A stretch of 64,000 nucleotides of DNA, from positions 1 through 64,000 of the forward strand of contig SVEB01000023.1 of the NCBI GenBank assembly GCA_015057635.1, given 5' to 3'. Position numbers and translations under genes: made by a program. This document shows, piece by piece, positions 1 to 9,349 of this stretch; position 1 is the stretch's first letter; the number at the start of each line of letters is the position of its first letter. The DNA comes from Lachnospiraceae bacterium (GTDB lineage Bacteria; Bacillota; Clostridia; Lachnospirales; Lachnospiraceae). A model generated the notes under the pieces. That model did not search any database. It had not been told where the DNA came from and saw only the letters and a program-made list of their open reading frames with translations.

Positions 1-367
1 AGATTACGACTATCTGGAGCGTGGCGGAAGGCTGCATCATCTGACTGCCCTGCTAGGAAAGACCATCCATTTAGTACCGGTACTGCAGTTATCCGAAGAT
101 GGCACACATCTTACCCGTTTCGCCATCAAAAGACGATATGCGAAGGCGGTTCATGAAATCATCGACCGCCTAAAAAAAGAGAATGTGGGAAGCAAACACC
201 GGTTGTATATCTCTCATGCTCTTGATCCACAGCTTGCAAATGAAGCTTATGATCTTTTAAAAGAGGCATTTCCTGAGACAGAAATTATTATTTATAAATT
301 AACGCCTGGATTCACCACACAGGGCGGACCTGGCTGCATTGCGATTCAGTCCATCTGTATGGAGTAA
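1..367 (+). CDS. DegV family protein, C-terminal part (5' end outside window)
   Basis: The frame is open from base 2 to a TAA at 365-367, so only about 121 C-terminal residues are seen. DegV proteins bind a fatty acid between two domains and present it to fatty acid kinase FakA for phosphorylation. The visible part carries the family pattern: LERGGRLHHLTALLGK near the window edge, then VPVLQLSEDG, an ISHALDP strand, and the glycine-rich end TPGFTTQGGPGCIA, which in the family closes the lipid pocket. An in-frame ATG at 185 is internal, since homology continues upstream of it. It converges on the P-type ATPase gene and is followed directly by a strong hairpin. Confidence 0.85.
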   Translation, partial: DYDYLERGGRLHHLTALLGKTIHLVPVLQLSEDGTHLTRFAIKRRYAKAVHEIIDRLKKENVGSKHRLYISHALDPQLANEAYDLLKEAFPETEIIIYKLTPGFTTQGGPGCIAIQSICME

Positions 368-372
368 TCCGA

Positions 373-418
373 AAATATGGGGCTGTCACACTAAGAGAGT
401 GCGACAGCCCCATATTTT
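373..418. terminator. Bidirectional terminator between convergent genes
   Basis: The arm AATATGGGGCTGTC pairs with GACAGCCCCATATT around an ACTAAGAGAGT apex, with T-runs on both sides. It lies between the DegV stop and the ATPase stop, so it can end both transcripts. Confidence 0.85.
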
Positions 419-459
419 TTCTTTATAACAATGCTTGTTCCTTTACCAGACAATCTATC

Positions 460-2982
460 TCAGATCTTTTTATGGTTTTTCACAAGCTTCACTAATTCAT
501 ACCAGAATACCGCACAAAAAGCAATGGCGATTACAAGCAACAGATTTCCAACGGAAAGCGGAGCAAGCTTTAAGAAGGAATTGAGCGGGGAATAGAGGAT
601 CAGTGCAATCATAGCAAGTGTTCCGATATTCGCTGCCCACATCATTTTATCATGAGCAAGGCGTCTTACTGACTGAAATGTATAATCACGGTCTGAACTA
701 TTGACCTGCACCAAGAAGAGGTTCGATAACATGATGACAACCAGCCCCATAGACCTTGCAACCGATGCCTGATTGCTATTCTGATGCAACATGAAATAAT
801 ATGTGCCAAATGACGCTGCAAAAATAATTACGCCCTGAAGCACACTCTTTGACAAAATTCTTGCTGTCAGCATTTTTTCCTTTGGGTTGCGCGGGATTCG
901 TTCCATAATATCCATCTCTGCCGGCTGGCGTTCCAATACAATCGAACAGGTTGGATCGATTAAAAGCTCAAGCAGCACGACATGAAGCGGCAATAAAAGC
1001 AGATGAGCAGGATTAACTCCTAACATCGGCGCAAGCAGCGATGCAAACGCGATTGGGATATGGATTGTAAAAATATATCCCACTGCCTTGCGGATATTAT
1101 CATAGATTCTTCTCCCATCCCTTACAGTCTCAACAATTGTGGTAAAATTATCATCCATCAGAATAAGATCGGCCGCTTCTCTTGCCACCTCACTTCCTCG
1201 CTTGCCCATAGCAATTCCAATATCCGCATACTTTAATGCCGGTGCATCGTTCACCCCGTCACCTGTCATAGCCACGATCTCACCATTCTCCTGAAATGCT
1301 TTGACAATACGCATTTTATGTTCCGGAATCACTCGTGAAAAGATACTTACGGTCTTCACGCGCTCTCTAAGCTCCTCATCTGACATCTTATTTAACATAT
1401 CTCCTGTAATAATATGATCGCAGTTTTCCATTCCGATTCTCTTTGCAATCGCTGAAGCTGTAATGCCATTATCGCCGGTTATCATCACAACACGGATTCC
1501 CGCTTTCTTACATGTCTCAATGTCCGACTTTACACTCTCTCTTGGCGGATCTGCCAATCCCACCAAACCACAAAGCGTCAATCTGCATTCTGTTATATGT
1601 TCCGGTATCTCCTCTTCTGTTTGTAATGTTGTCGTTGCAACAGCAATTACACGTAAGCCTTCCTCTGACATCCTGGTAAGTTGCAAAAGTACGTTTTCCT
1701 TCTCCTCTTTTTACATCTCACAAATCGTAAGCATCCGTTCCGGAGAGCCTTTTGCCGCAATGATGATCTCCCCATTCCGTTTCCATATATGTCCCATCAT
1801 CTTTAACTCGTTTGTAAATGCATATTCTTTCAGAAGCTCTCCTTTAAACAGCTCCTCTTTTACAATCCCGACACAGCCACAATACGAAAGCATTGCTTTC
1901 TCCATCGGATCATACGCATCCGTTTCACAGCCAAGCCCCATCACTTCACATAACGTATGCTTTGTGCCGCTTACCGGCCAGACATCCTGCACGGTCATCT
2001 GGTTCATCGTAATGGTTCCGGTTTTATCCACACATAAAACAGAAACAGCTCCCAGAGTCTCCACAGCCGGAAGCCTTCGCACCAGGGAATTCTTCTTTGC
2101 GAGACGCCATGCTCCCATAGATAAAAACACGGTCAGAATTACAGGGAATTCTTCCGGAATCATAGCCACTGCTAACGTGACACCGGACAGAATACTTTCA
2201 ATCATCCGATCCCCAAACGAATGGTCCGGAATATTTAAATACGTAAATACACCAACAAGTGCGAACAGAACAGATGCAATTCCTGCACATAATTTTACAA
2301 GGCCTCTTGTCTGTCTCTGCAGCGGTGTATTTTCCTCCGGTGCAGCAGCCACATTCATTCCAATCTTTCCATATTCCGTATCCGCTCCGATCTTATCTAC
2401 CAATACAGCTGCCGTTCCCTGTGTTACAAGCGTCCCCGCATAGCAATAATCCTTTCTCCAGTAATCTGTACCTGGCTTCACATTCTCATTTGTGATTTTC
2501 CATACCTCTTCTGCTTCCCCTGTAAGAGAAGACTCATTGACGCATAGATCATTGCACCTCACCACAATACCATCTGCCGGAATCTTTACTCCTTCATAAA
2601 TCAACATAAGATCCCCCGGCACTAAATCCTCACTTGCAATCATCTGTTCCTCTCCATCACGTATCACCTTGATATGGGGTGCTGACAAATCTTTCAGTGC
2701 ATTTAGCGTCTTGTCTGTTTTCCATTCCTGGATCACATCAATGCTTATAATGCCCACTACAAAAATAAGCATGATTGCGCCATCTCTCGGCTCTCCCAAA
2801 ATGAAATAAATAATTGCTGCAACAATTAAAAGTAAAAACATTGGTTCACAAAGAATGTGAAGTACTTTCCTAAAAAAACTTACTTTTCTTTCTGGTGTCA
2901 GTTCATTCTTCCCGTATTGCTGTTGCAGTTGTTTTACCCTGTCACTCGTCAGCCCTGTCAGATTCTTAGTCTCGTCTGTCAT
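460..2982 (-). pseudogene. Cation-transporting P-type ATPase (Ca2+-ATPase-like), interrupted by an in-frame TAA
   Basis: P2-type ATPases pump cations across the membrane through a phosphorylated aspartate. The frame reads from ATG 2982 (after GGAGGT; the upstream ATG at 2997 overlaps this ribosome site) to 460, about 840 codons, the family's usual size. Seen in order: N-terminal cation_ATPase_N region, two membrane helices, the actuator loop with SSLTGEAEE, helix 4 with AMIPEEFPV, the phosphorylation site CVDKTGTIT, the nucleotide domain with KGSPER, the hinge TGDGVNDAPALK and a C-terminal membrane domain. A single TAA at 1713-1711 follows ICEM, and the same frame resumes with KEEKENVLLQLTRMSEEG. 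The protein is therefore split in the nucleotide-binding domain into about 423 residues plus a remainder lacking the P-site. One substitution would restore it. The riboswitch upstream suggests a transition metal rather than Ca2+ as cargo (inference). Sequencing error is possible. Confidence 0.88.
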
Positions 2983-3068
2983 AAAAGTTACCTCCATTTT
3001 TGCTTTTTGGCATTTAATTTGATAGCTCTATGGCACTCCATTTGGGATACTTAGTTCCATTTTGGGTA

Positions 3069-3114
3069 TAAAAATAGCACACCTATGGAACATACTACTG
3101 TCCCACAGATGTGC
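3069..3114 (-). terminator. Riboswitch expression-platform terminator
   Basis: On the minus strand GCACATCTGTGG (3114-3103) can pair fully, with two G-U pairs, to CCATAGGTGTGC (3088-3077), followed by TATTTTTATA. The left arm is also the 3' half of the last aptamer helix, so aptamer folding and termination exclude each other. Ligand binding should therefore turn the ATPase gene on. Confidence 0.8.
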
Positions 3115-3190
3115 AGTATCTGCAATCTGTTGCCACTCAAAGGGTGGCCCGGCCCCACGTCCTTATAGTAAGGTACATCGCCTGCTCAGT
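3097..3190 (-). promoter_or_regulatory. NiCo (czcD-type) metal-sensing riboswitch aptamer
   Basis: The minus strand begins ACTGAGCAGGC and contains GGGCCGGGCCAC, GTGGCAACAGAT, CACATCTGTGGGACAGT in the order and spacing of the NiCo riboswitch, whose known members read ACUGAGCAGGC, GCCGGGC, GGCAACAGAU, ACAUCUGUGGGACAGU. This RNA class binds Co2+ and Ni2+ in a four-helix fold and has also been reported to respond to Fe2+. It sits between a good promoter and a P-type ATPase gene, the type of exporter gene this class controls. I recognised it by eye from memory of the consensus; an Rfam search would settle it. Confidence 0.88.
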
Positions 3191-3253
3191 TTGTACTGTT
3201 GATCTCGCATTCTGTTTTGGAATGTAATGCAGTGCAAAGAGATTTACCTTTTC

Positions 3254-3282
3254 ATTATATGAAGCAGGTTTCTTAATATCAA
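3254..3282 (-). promoter_or_regulatory. Sigma-A-type promoter of the riboswitch-ATPase transcript
   Basis: On the minus strand TTGATA (3282-3277), 17 bp, then TATAAT (3259-3254). This places the start near 3247, about 57 nt before the aptamer. Confidence 0.75.
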
Positions 3283-3375
3283 CCAATCACAGATTTTTTT
3301 GTATTTTATTTCCATACTGATATCGCAGCAATCTACAGCAAACTTGATTGTAATCCTCTTAATTGTTGAAACTTA

Positions 3376-3402
3376 TCATTTTAAAGAAAGATTCCATCTT
3401 TC
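3376..3402 (-). terminator. Terminator after the MarR-membrane-DUF6544 operon
   Basis: On the minus strand GAAAGAT-GGA-ATCTTTC is followed by TTTAAAAT. It lies 80 nt past the stop of the last operon gene. Confidence 0.6.
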
Positions 3403-3483
3403 ATCCCCCCTGTAATCAATCGTACGCATAAACTTCCTCACGTATTCTGTTAATTATAAATGAGCATAAATTATAATTCTAAA

Positions 3484-4347
3484 CTACTTTCTGTATTCTA
3501 CTGTAAAATTGTCCGAATCAAAATAAACGACTTCTTTTTCCGGAAATACTTTAATACTGCGAACAGAAGTAATCTGACGTATGTTATCCTTCTCTATGTA
3601 ATCCCCATATTCACATCGCCATCCAACCGGAGTCATTACGCCATCAACGTTCTCTACCTGCCGCTCATCACTATAAAACTCCGTAATCTTTCCTTCCTCA
3701 CTTATAGTAAATATTCCGCTTCCGGATACTCCATTATAGCTAATCGTGACTTTCACATGATTCGCGTCTAACGTTTCATATGACAGACATGGTGCTAACA
3801 ATACCGATGGATTAATGCATACAGATTCTGCTACCCATGATATCAGTCCCGCCTTATATCCTTGTGCATCTCGCACATCAAAGATCTGAATTGCTTTCCC
3901 TAAGATTCCCTTCATGCCCCCTTGCTTATCTTCTGTACAATAATCCACGCCGTCAAATGGTACCCCAAACATGGAAGAAGTACAGTAAGCAGACCGATAT
4001 GGCTCATCATAAAACAGCCACAGATCATAATCCATATTTAGAACTTTTCCTGTCTGTGAATCAAATACAAACTTTGTATCAGAAAATACGGTACGCGTGA
4101 CCTGGTGCTTCGGATAATTCTCCAATCCAATATAAGCACAGTAGCGTTTTAAAGGCTCTGGTAATCTGGCGATTTCCTCTGCCGTGCAGACCTCAGCTTT
4201 TTCCTTCACCTTATCTGCCCGGGCCTCCATTTTCTTTATAAATGCAGCTTTATATGGTGAGTATGGTATATTCCAATATACTAATACGCCACCTAGTATC
4301 AAAAAAATAATTCCTACAGCCAACATAACCTTATTTCTCCTTTTCAT
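3484..4347 (-). CDS. DUF6544/DUF6920-like membrane-anchored protein
   Basis: About 287 residues, function unknown. The start is ATG 4347 (MKRRNKV) behind AAGGAG; the longer frame from 4389 has no ribosome site. One N-terminal membrane helix (roughly residues 7-26) is followed by a charged stretch and a large domain with LPEPLKRYCAYIG, the kind of opening seen in the DUF6544/DUF6920 families. The rest is beta-rich. It overlaps the preceding membrane-protein gene by 17 nt, so it is the third gene of an operon headed by a MarR regulator and is probably translationally coupled. Family assignment is by eye and moderate. Confidence 0.65.
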   Translation of the reverse strand: MKRRNKVMLAVGIIFLILGGVLVYWNIPYSPYKAAFIKKMEARADKVKEKAEVCTAEEIARLPEPLKRYCAYIGLENYPKHQVTRTVFSDTKFVFDSQTGKVLNMDYDLWLFYDEPYRSAYCTSSMFGVPFDGVDYCTEDKQGGMKGILGKAIQIFDVRDAQGYKAGLISWVAESVCINPSVLLAPCLSYETLDANHVKVTISYNGVSGSGIFTISEEGKITEFYSDERQVENVDGVMTPVGWRCEYGDYIEKDNIRQITSVRSIKVFPEKEVVYFDSDNFTVEYRK

Positions 4348-5206
4348 GCTCAATCTCCTTATAAAGCCTCTGATCAAAATAAAATGCAAAGCCTCCTAAC
4401 AGTACAAACGATAATGACTTCGTAACCATTACCGGAAGTTCCATATCCACTCCGGATACAACCTGACATATCGTCTGTGGTACCATCATAATCCCTACTA
4501 TGATGCATGCTTTTAAAAGAATGGCTAATATCATAGTTCCTAACGGACTCTTCTTTGTCACCAAATAAAGGGTCACAAAACAGAGCGGACTGATAATGCC
4601 CATATCCAACACATATGTTATCTCTGTTGTATAAACGCCGATCAGCGGAAGCGGAGTTTTATTCATAATCGTCGGAATCACATCCGGAAGCCAGGCAACT
4701 ATAAGCGCGAGTCCGGATAACACTAAGAATATCGTAAGTCCCTTTGTGCTTTTCATCGTATGATTCCATGTTATATTCTTGATATGCATAAACATTCCAA
4801 ATAAAGAACAGGAAAACAATGCCGTGTATACCAAAAACAGCTGATTATAGGTAACCCCAAACGCTATGCTTGCTGCATAATAAAATGCGACCGCATATAC
4901 GGAAATTAATTTTAGCTCTGATATGCTGTCATTCTTTCTGCGATACTGCAGATAGGTATGTAAAAATAGTGGCACTAATACAAACAGAATGCAAAAATCC
5001 GTGCCGATGGATATAGGCGCTTTAAAGTAACTGTCATGCGCATAGATTCCATATCCATAGAGGGATACCGTCTGGCCATACTGATTGATAAAGTCATAAG
5101 AACTTGTGAAATTAATTGACAGTATTCCGGCTATGGTTGTTATAACCATCAGTATCATGGTTATAACTGCTAAATCATCCCTTCTTCCTCTCATCTTGCC
5201 ACTCAT
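4331..5206 (-). CDS. Multi-pass membrane protein of unknown function
   Basis: 291 residues with about eight hydrophobic helices and short loops; no catalytic or binding motif that I recognise. An extracytoplasmic loop after helix 1 (residues 35-65) is rich in Tyr, Gly and Ser. The start codon overlaps the MarR stop (ATGA), and its own end overlaps the DUF6544-like gene, so all three are one coupled unit. By position it may be part of an efflux or stress system under MarR control, which is inference only. Confidence 0.7.
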   Translation of the reverse strand: MSGKMRGRRDDLAVITMILMVITTIAGILSINFTSSYDFINQYGQTVSLYGYGIYAHDSYFKAPISIGTDFCILFVLVPLFLHTYLQYRRKNDSISELKLISVYAVAFYYAASIAFGVTYNQLFLVYTALFSCSLFGMFMHIKNITWNHTMKSTKGLTIFLVLSGLALIVAWLPDVIPTIMNKTPLPLIGVYTTEITYVLDMGIISPLCFVTLYLVTKKSPLGTMILAILLKACIIVGIMMVPQTICQVVSGVDMELPVMVTKSLSFVLLGGFAFYFDQRLYKEIEHEKEK

Positions 5207-5646
5207 TCTATAACTCCTCCTATATTTTGGTCCATCTTCATCAGTGTCCTTAATGTTGTCCGAAGATCCTCTTTTGGAATATCCCGATATAAATTTTCCA
5301 TAAACGCTATGGTTTCCTTTCTATTTTTCTCTGCCATCTTCTCCATCTTTCCAGTGGACACCAATAACAGCTTTCTTTTATCTTTTTCATCCTGCCTGAT
5401 CCATAAATAATTCTCCTTTTGTAAGTGCTCTGCCATTCTTTTTATATTCTGATAAGAGCAGCCAATCAATTCTCCCATCTCTTTTAGTGTCGGTGGTTCT
5501 GGAAACATCCCCAGTGCAATCATCATAAACTGCTGTTTTAATGTGATGTCTTTAAATGTTTTGTCCCCGATTGTCTGAATCCGATTGCTTAAAGAAAAAA
5601 GCGTTCCATAAATGGCATATTCATCTGCTACATTTTCTAATTTCAT
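5203..5646 (-). CDS. MarR family transcriptional regulator
   Basis: 147 residues from ATG 5646, which follows AAAGGAGAG; the in-frame extension up to 5895 crosses the promoter and operators and is not coding. The winged-helix part shows LKQQFMMIAL, then PPTLKEMGELIGCSYQNIKRMAEHLQKE (split here by eye into helix-turn-helix) and the wing LWIRQDEKDKRKLLLVST with the DxRxxxL-like pattern of MarR proteins. These dimers bind palindromes and usually repress their own operon until a small ligand binds. The two palindromes just upstream fit autoregulation of the three-gene operon. Confidence 0.85.
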   Translation of the reverse strand: MKLENVADEYAIYGTLFSLSNRIQTIGDKTFKDITLKQQFMMIALGMFPEPPTLKEMGELIGCSYQNIKRMAEHLQKENYLWIRQDEKDKRKLLLVSTGKMEKMAEKNRKETIAFMENLYRDIPKEDLRTTLRTLMKMDQNIGGVIE

Positions 5647-5660
5647 ACTCTCTCCTTTAA

Positions 5661-5704
5661 ATATATAACATATTATGGAAATAATATATAACATGTTATG
5701 TATT
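5661..5704. promoter_or_regulatory. Two tandem MarR operator palindromes
   Basis: ATATATAACATATTATG at 5661-5677 and ATATATAACATGTTATG at 5684-5700 differ at one base and are 23 bp apart, about two helical turns. The second is centred on a perfect ATAACATGTTAT palindrome that extends to AATATATAACAT/GTTATGTATT with one mismatch. They lie 15-60 bp upstream of the MarR start. Confidence 0.75.
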
Positions 5705-5780
5705 CTGTCAATATATAGTTTCATTTTACTTATTCTATAGACTGTATTCCATTTCATTCCCTGTTTCTTGCCTGAAACAA

Positions 5781-5817
5781 TAAAAATAGACGGAGACTCC
5801 TTAATAAAATCTCCGCC
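5781..5817 (-). terminator. Terminator after the flavodoxin-YhgE operon
   Basis: On the minus strand GGCGGAGA, 12 nt, TCTCCGTC (one G-U), then TATTTTTATTG. It separates yhgE from the MarR promoter. Confidence 0.8.
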
Positions 5818-5869
5818 TCGCTCCTTATGTGGTGTCTGGATCTGATATCGCGAATCCCCGGCATCCTTT

Positions 5870-8023
5870 TTAATGCTCTCCAATCCCGCTTTCACTGAAT
5901 TTTCTTACAAACCCGCTTAGCAGGCGATTGATCGGTTTCTTAAACAGGATCGAACCGATTAGAAAGATTCCTATATAACATGCCATTATAATAAAATCCT
6001 TCTGAAGGACTTGCTGAACCACGCCCCCGATTGCCTCACGATTAACCGATATACAATAGGTAAATGGAAGCCATGGATTTAAATTCTGGAAGAACTTCGG
6101 TGTCAGCTGGATCGGGAATGTCCCGCCTGATCCGGCTACCTGAAGCACCATCAGTATAATGGCAATTACTTTTCCCACATTGCCAAAGACAGAAACTAAG
6201 GAATAGACAATCGCCGTAAACATAATGCTTGTCGCAATATTGCCTAATACAAACAACACCGGGTGTCTGCAGTAAATCCCAAGCAGATACAGATCTCCTA
6301 ACGCAACAATCAATGCCTGTACGGAAGTGATCGTTGCAAAAAGCAGAAACTTTCCAAAATAGACCTGATAACTTTTATATTCCCCATGCGCTTCCGTAGT
6401 CAAAATGGAGCATAATAACAGGATTCCAACCCAGAGAGAAAGTACCGTATAAAATGGTGTCATGCTTGTGCCATAATTCTGCATTGGATACAATGTCTGA
6501 TTTTCAATCACGACGGGCGTCGCAAGAAAATCACTTCTTGCCGTAACATCTGCTTTTAATAGATCTACCAGATCACGCAGTCCTTCCTCTGTATTAGCTG
6601 TCCCCATTTTTGTTACAATCTCCTCAATCAGCTCTTCCGTTCTTGGGAGGTTCTCTTTTACAAATGCAACTCCCTTTTCTCCACTATCTAACGCACTGTC
6701 TGCAATCTGCAATGCTTCGGATACCTGCGGTAACTTCCCGCTTGCAGAGTCCAATACAGCAATCACCTCATTGCCTGCAGTATCCGCATCCGTGAAAATG
6801 CCGTCTAACATCGGAAGTATCCTATCCTGAAGTGCTACATATGCCTGATTCAATCCCTCTGCCGTACGTCTGCTTAAATCCACCAGCTGTCTTAGTATTT
6901 CTTCTGATGATAAATCACCTGATTCTACTCTTTCTTGTAACGTAGATAAAAATGACTGAATTTTTAAAAGATTATCGCCGGCAACATTTAGCTTGTCCAA
7001 TACATTTAAAAATGGCTGATTAGAAGAAAGATGATTCAGCCGTCCCAGCAGATTTGATAAACTCTGTACCACCTTTTGAAGCGTTGCCACCTTGCTCTGC
7101 ATCTGTGCAATCACTTCCGGAGCGGCCTCTATATTGTCCTCAATAACTCCCTGAACCTGCTCCATAGAATCGGCTATATTCGCCGATAAGTGCTGCACAA
7201 AAGAGAGGTCCTCCAAAATAATCGGTGCCAGTTCATCACTCATAGTCTTAGCAGTATTTACAAATGTAACAGCATCCTGTGCCAGGGCTTTGCAATCCGT
7301 TAACATCGCATCCACCGTTGGAAGGTCCGCATTCACCTCCTTAATCAGTGTCTTTAGTTTGCCAACACCGGTTGCTGACTGATCCACTGCCTGATTGATT
7401 GCCCCAAACTTCGACTGGATCACAAGCAATTTTTCATAGGCACGGGTCAGATTCGGAATCTCTTCCTCTAGGTTCATGCCAATCTCATTTGCCACTTCAA
7501 AGATCGTATTGCTTACCGTCTCCACCACGGTTTTGCTGATCATGGACTGAAGGCTCGATACCCCTTTGTCCGTAAGCTTTGGTGCAATCGCATTCATCTT
7601 CTCATTGACTGTATAGATCAGCCTTCCTTTTGTGATATCTCCCGATACGATGGAAACAAGCGAGGCAGAGAAATCTTCCGGAATGGTGATCATCGCATAA
7701 TAACGTTCTTCCCGTAATGCTTTAAGACCTTCCTCTTCCGTCACGAACTGCCATCCTAACTGCGTATTTTCTTTTAATTCCGATACAACGGTATTCCCGA
7801 TATTTAAATCTTTTCCCTGGAAATCAGTTCCCTGATCTTGATTCACCACAGCGACTTTAATGCCGCTTGTGGCTTCCTTCCCATACGGATCCCAGGAAGC
7901 CTTAATATTAAACCACGCATATAACGAAGGCAGGATACATAATGTTACAACAACAACCAAAGCTGCGTAGTTATGGATGATTGCTTTAAGGTCCCGCCAG
8001 TAAATCTGAATCAGCTGTTTCAT
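5870..8023 (-). CDS. YhgE/Pip (EsaA-like) membrane protein with ABC-2-type domain
   Basis: 717 residues. The N-terminal YhgE/Pip module begins with a membrane helix (about 20-38) and LPSLYAWFNIKASWDPYG, a family hallmark, then VAVVNQDQG. A long alpha-helical extracellular region (about 190-500) carries heptad-like repeats. The C-terminal third has five or six membrane helices of the ABC-2 permease type. Relatives include phage infection protein and the type VII secretion component EsaA, and some clostridial copies act as drug or lipid exporters; the substrate here is unknown. GGGGGGTGG precedes the ATG. It is 79 nt downstream of the flavodoxin gene and probably co-transcribed. Confidence 0.85.
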   Translation of the reverse strand: MKQLIQIYWRDLKAIIHNYAALVVVVTLCILPSLYAWFNIKASWDPYGKEATSGIKVAVVNQDQGTDFQGKDLNIGNTVVSELKENTQLGWQFVTEEEGLKALREERYYAMITIPEDFSASLVSIVSGDITKGRLIYTVNEKMNAIAPKLTDKGVSSLQSMISKTVVETVSNTIFEVANEIGMNLEEEIPNLTRAYEKLLVIQSKFGAINQAVDQSATGVGKLKTLIKEVNADLPTVDAMLTDCKALAQDAVTFVNTAKTMSDELAPIILEDLSFVQHLSANIADSMEQVQGVIEDNIEAAPEVIAQMQSKVATLQKVVQSLSNLLGRLNHLSSNQPFLNVLDKLNVAGDNLLKIQSFLSTLQERVESGDLSSEEILRQLVDLSRRTAEGLNQAYVALQDRILPMLDGIFTDADTAGNEVIAVLDSASGKLPQVSEALQIADSALDSGEKGVAFVKENLPRTEELIEEIVTKMGTANTEEGLRDLVDLLKADVTARSDFLATPVVIENQTLYPMQNYGTSMTPFYTVLSLWVGILLLCSILTTEAHGEYKSYQVYFGKFLLFATITSVQALIVALGDLYLLGIYCRHPVLFVLGNIATSIMFTAIVYSLVSVFGNVGKVIAIILMVLQVAGSGGTFPIQLTPKFFQNLNPWLPFTYCISVNREAIGGVVQQVLQKDFIIMACYIGIFLIGSILFKKPINRLLSGFVRKFSESGIGEH

Positions 8024-8102
8024 CTTTTACCACCCCCCCTATTTTTTCTTAGAATAAGCAAGGAATGGTGGATTTATTCTAATTTCTCAAATTATTTTTC
8101 AT

Positions 8103-8636
8103 TTATTTTACCGTATTTTGCTTTGTTACATATTCCACTAACGGAACAATATATTTCTTAGAAGAATGATCATAGGACTTACTGATGTCCTGTGACAGTT
8201 TCGTCCCTTCCCTTCTCTTCTTCCACTTCATGATGACTGCGAACACTTTCATCAGCAGTTTCTCTCCCAGACTCATCTTTTCATAGTTAAGTCCCGACTG
8301 CATATAAAAATGTGGAATGACAGAAAGTTCTTCCTTTAACATGCTTCTCTCCCATATCCCATTTATATGATCAACTGCTGTGACCGATGTGGAGCCGGTT
8401 GCAAATAAGACAAGCTTTTGAATCGAATCCTCTCCCAGTCGCTTCTTAAACTTCTTCCAGCCACAAACCTTCTCAATCCGTATGTAACTTCCGAATATGA
8501 TCCTGTCATAATCGGAAAGCATTTGCCCTGTAACGTCTTTTATATCCTTGATATCACAATGAAGTGCTTTTTGCATCCACTCAGCATATCGTTTGGTAAA
8601 TCCCGTTTTAGACTGATATACAATGATACATTTCAT
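8103..8636 (-). CDS. Flavodoxin-domain protein
   Basis: 177 residues. The N-terminus IIVYQSKTGFTKRYAEWM is the phosphate-binding loop of flavodoxins (T/S-x-T-G-x-T type), and YDRIIFGSYIR and VLFATGS follow as the second and third FMN-contacting strands. It resembles the HemG-like flavodoxin_5 group, which uses FMN for electron transfer; a protoporphyrinogen oxidase role is not established here. The C-terminal 60 residues are basic. AAGGAGATGG precedes the start. It lies upstream of yhgE in the same direction. Confidence 0.8.
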   Translation of the reverse strand: MKCIIVYQSKTGFTKRYAEWMQKALHCDIKDIKDVTGQMLSDYDRIIFGSYIRIEKVCGWKKFKKRLGEDSIQKLVLFATGSTSVTAVDHINGIWERSMLKEELSVIPHFYMQSGLNYEKMSLGEKLLMKVFAVIMKWKKRREGTKLSQDISKSYDHSSKKYIVPLVEYVTKQNTVK

Positions 8637-9349
8637 ATCTCCATCTCCTTGTAATCAATCCTACGCAACATAATCCGGAATTATTCTGCTAACGATCAAA
8701 GAAAAATTTCTCCTGTAAAATAAAAAATAAGGATGTCACTCCATACTCTTGACACCCTTTTTTATTCCGTTACATTCTATTTTTATTGCATTCTATTCCC
8801 ACTACATTCTGTTTCCCACTGCAAAATGAAGTTCTCTCATGCCTTCCACTTCATCGCATACCTTCCTCCATGCACAGACGGAACAGTCCGTCTTTAAATC
8901 GTGAAAGATATGATATAAGGACCATATTATAATCGCCGGCATCTTCCCAGCTGCTCCCTGCCGTATCTAACTTAAGACATCTTACATTGTCTTATAGATA
9001 TTCATATACATCATCCTTTCTAATCTATTTTAGAGCCTACCCTTATTGTAGCCTGAGCCCTAATGATTACAAGATACAGAAAGTTTCTTTTGTATCCTTT
9101 CAGGTGTCATTTCCAGCCGATTCGTACCCACTCCCATAACGTAAAAGCAAAACTGTTCCTACGGCTATATTCTATCAATATTCACACTTCAAAAACCGTC
9201 GAACTTCCTGACGTTCTATTATTTTTTACTAACAAAAATCGATATTTTTTGTATTCCATTGTATTTCCAGCATGAAACGATCCATCCTATGAAATACTAT
9301 ATCTGATACCATTATTAGAGTTATTAATAAAATTCAAGGAGGTCAACAT
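8637..9349. other. Intergenic region with a hairpin and a doubtful 46-codon ORF
   Basis: No convincing gene between the flavodoxin and the cold-shock gene. A hairpin at 8731-8757 (GGATGTCA/TGACACCC with flanking T-runs) could terminate in either direction. On the minus strand an ORF at 8942-8802 encodes 46 residues with DCSVCAWRKVC; another frame over the same bases, ending near 8830, also reads plausibly, so this may be a decayed gene. The last 100 bases hold the leader of the cold-shock gene. Confidence 0.35.

Noticed and set aside
460-1686. Treating the downstream ATPase part as a separate gene starting at the TTG at 1686
   Set aside because: There is no ribosome site there and the frame is continuous with the upstream half except for one TAA, so it is the same gene.
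1463-2443. Plus-strand 326-codon frame
   Set aside because: It is antisense to the ATPase gene, lacks a ribosome site and has no domain signature.
5647-5895. N-terminal extension of the MarR gene up to 5895
   Set aside because: It crosses the yhgE terminator, the promoter and both operators; ATG 5646 has a good ribosome site.
9063-9275. Plus-strand 70-codon frame before the cold-shock gene
   Set aside because: No ribosome site and no similarity to any family; more likely leader or spacer.
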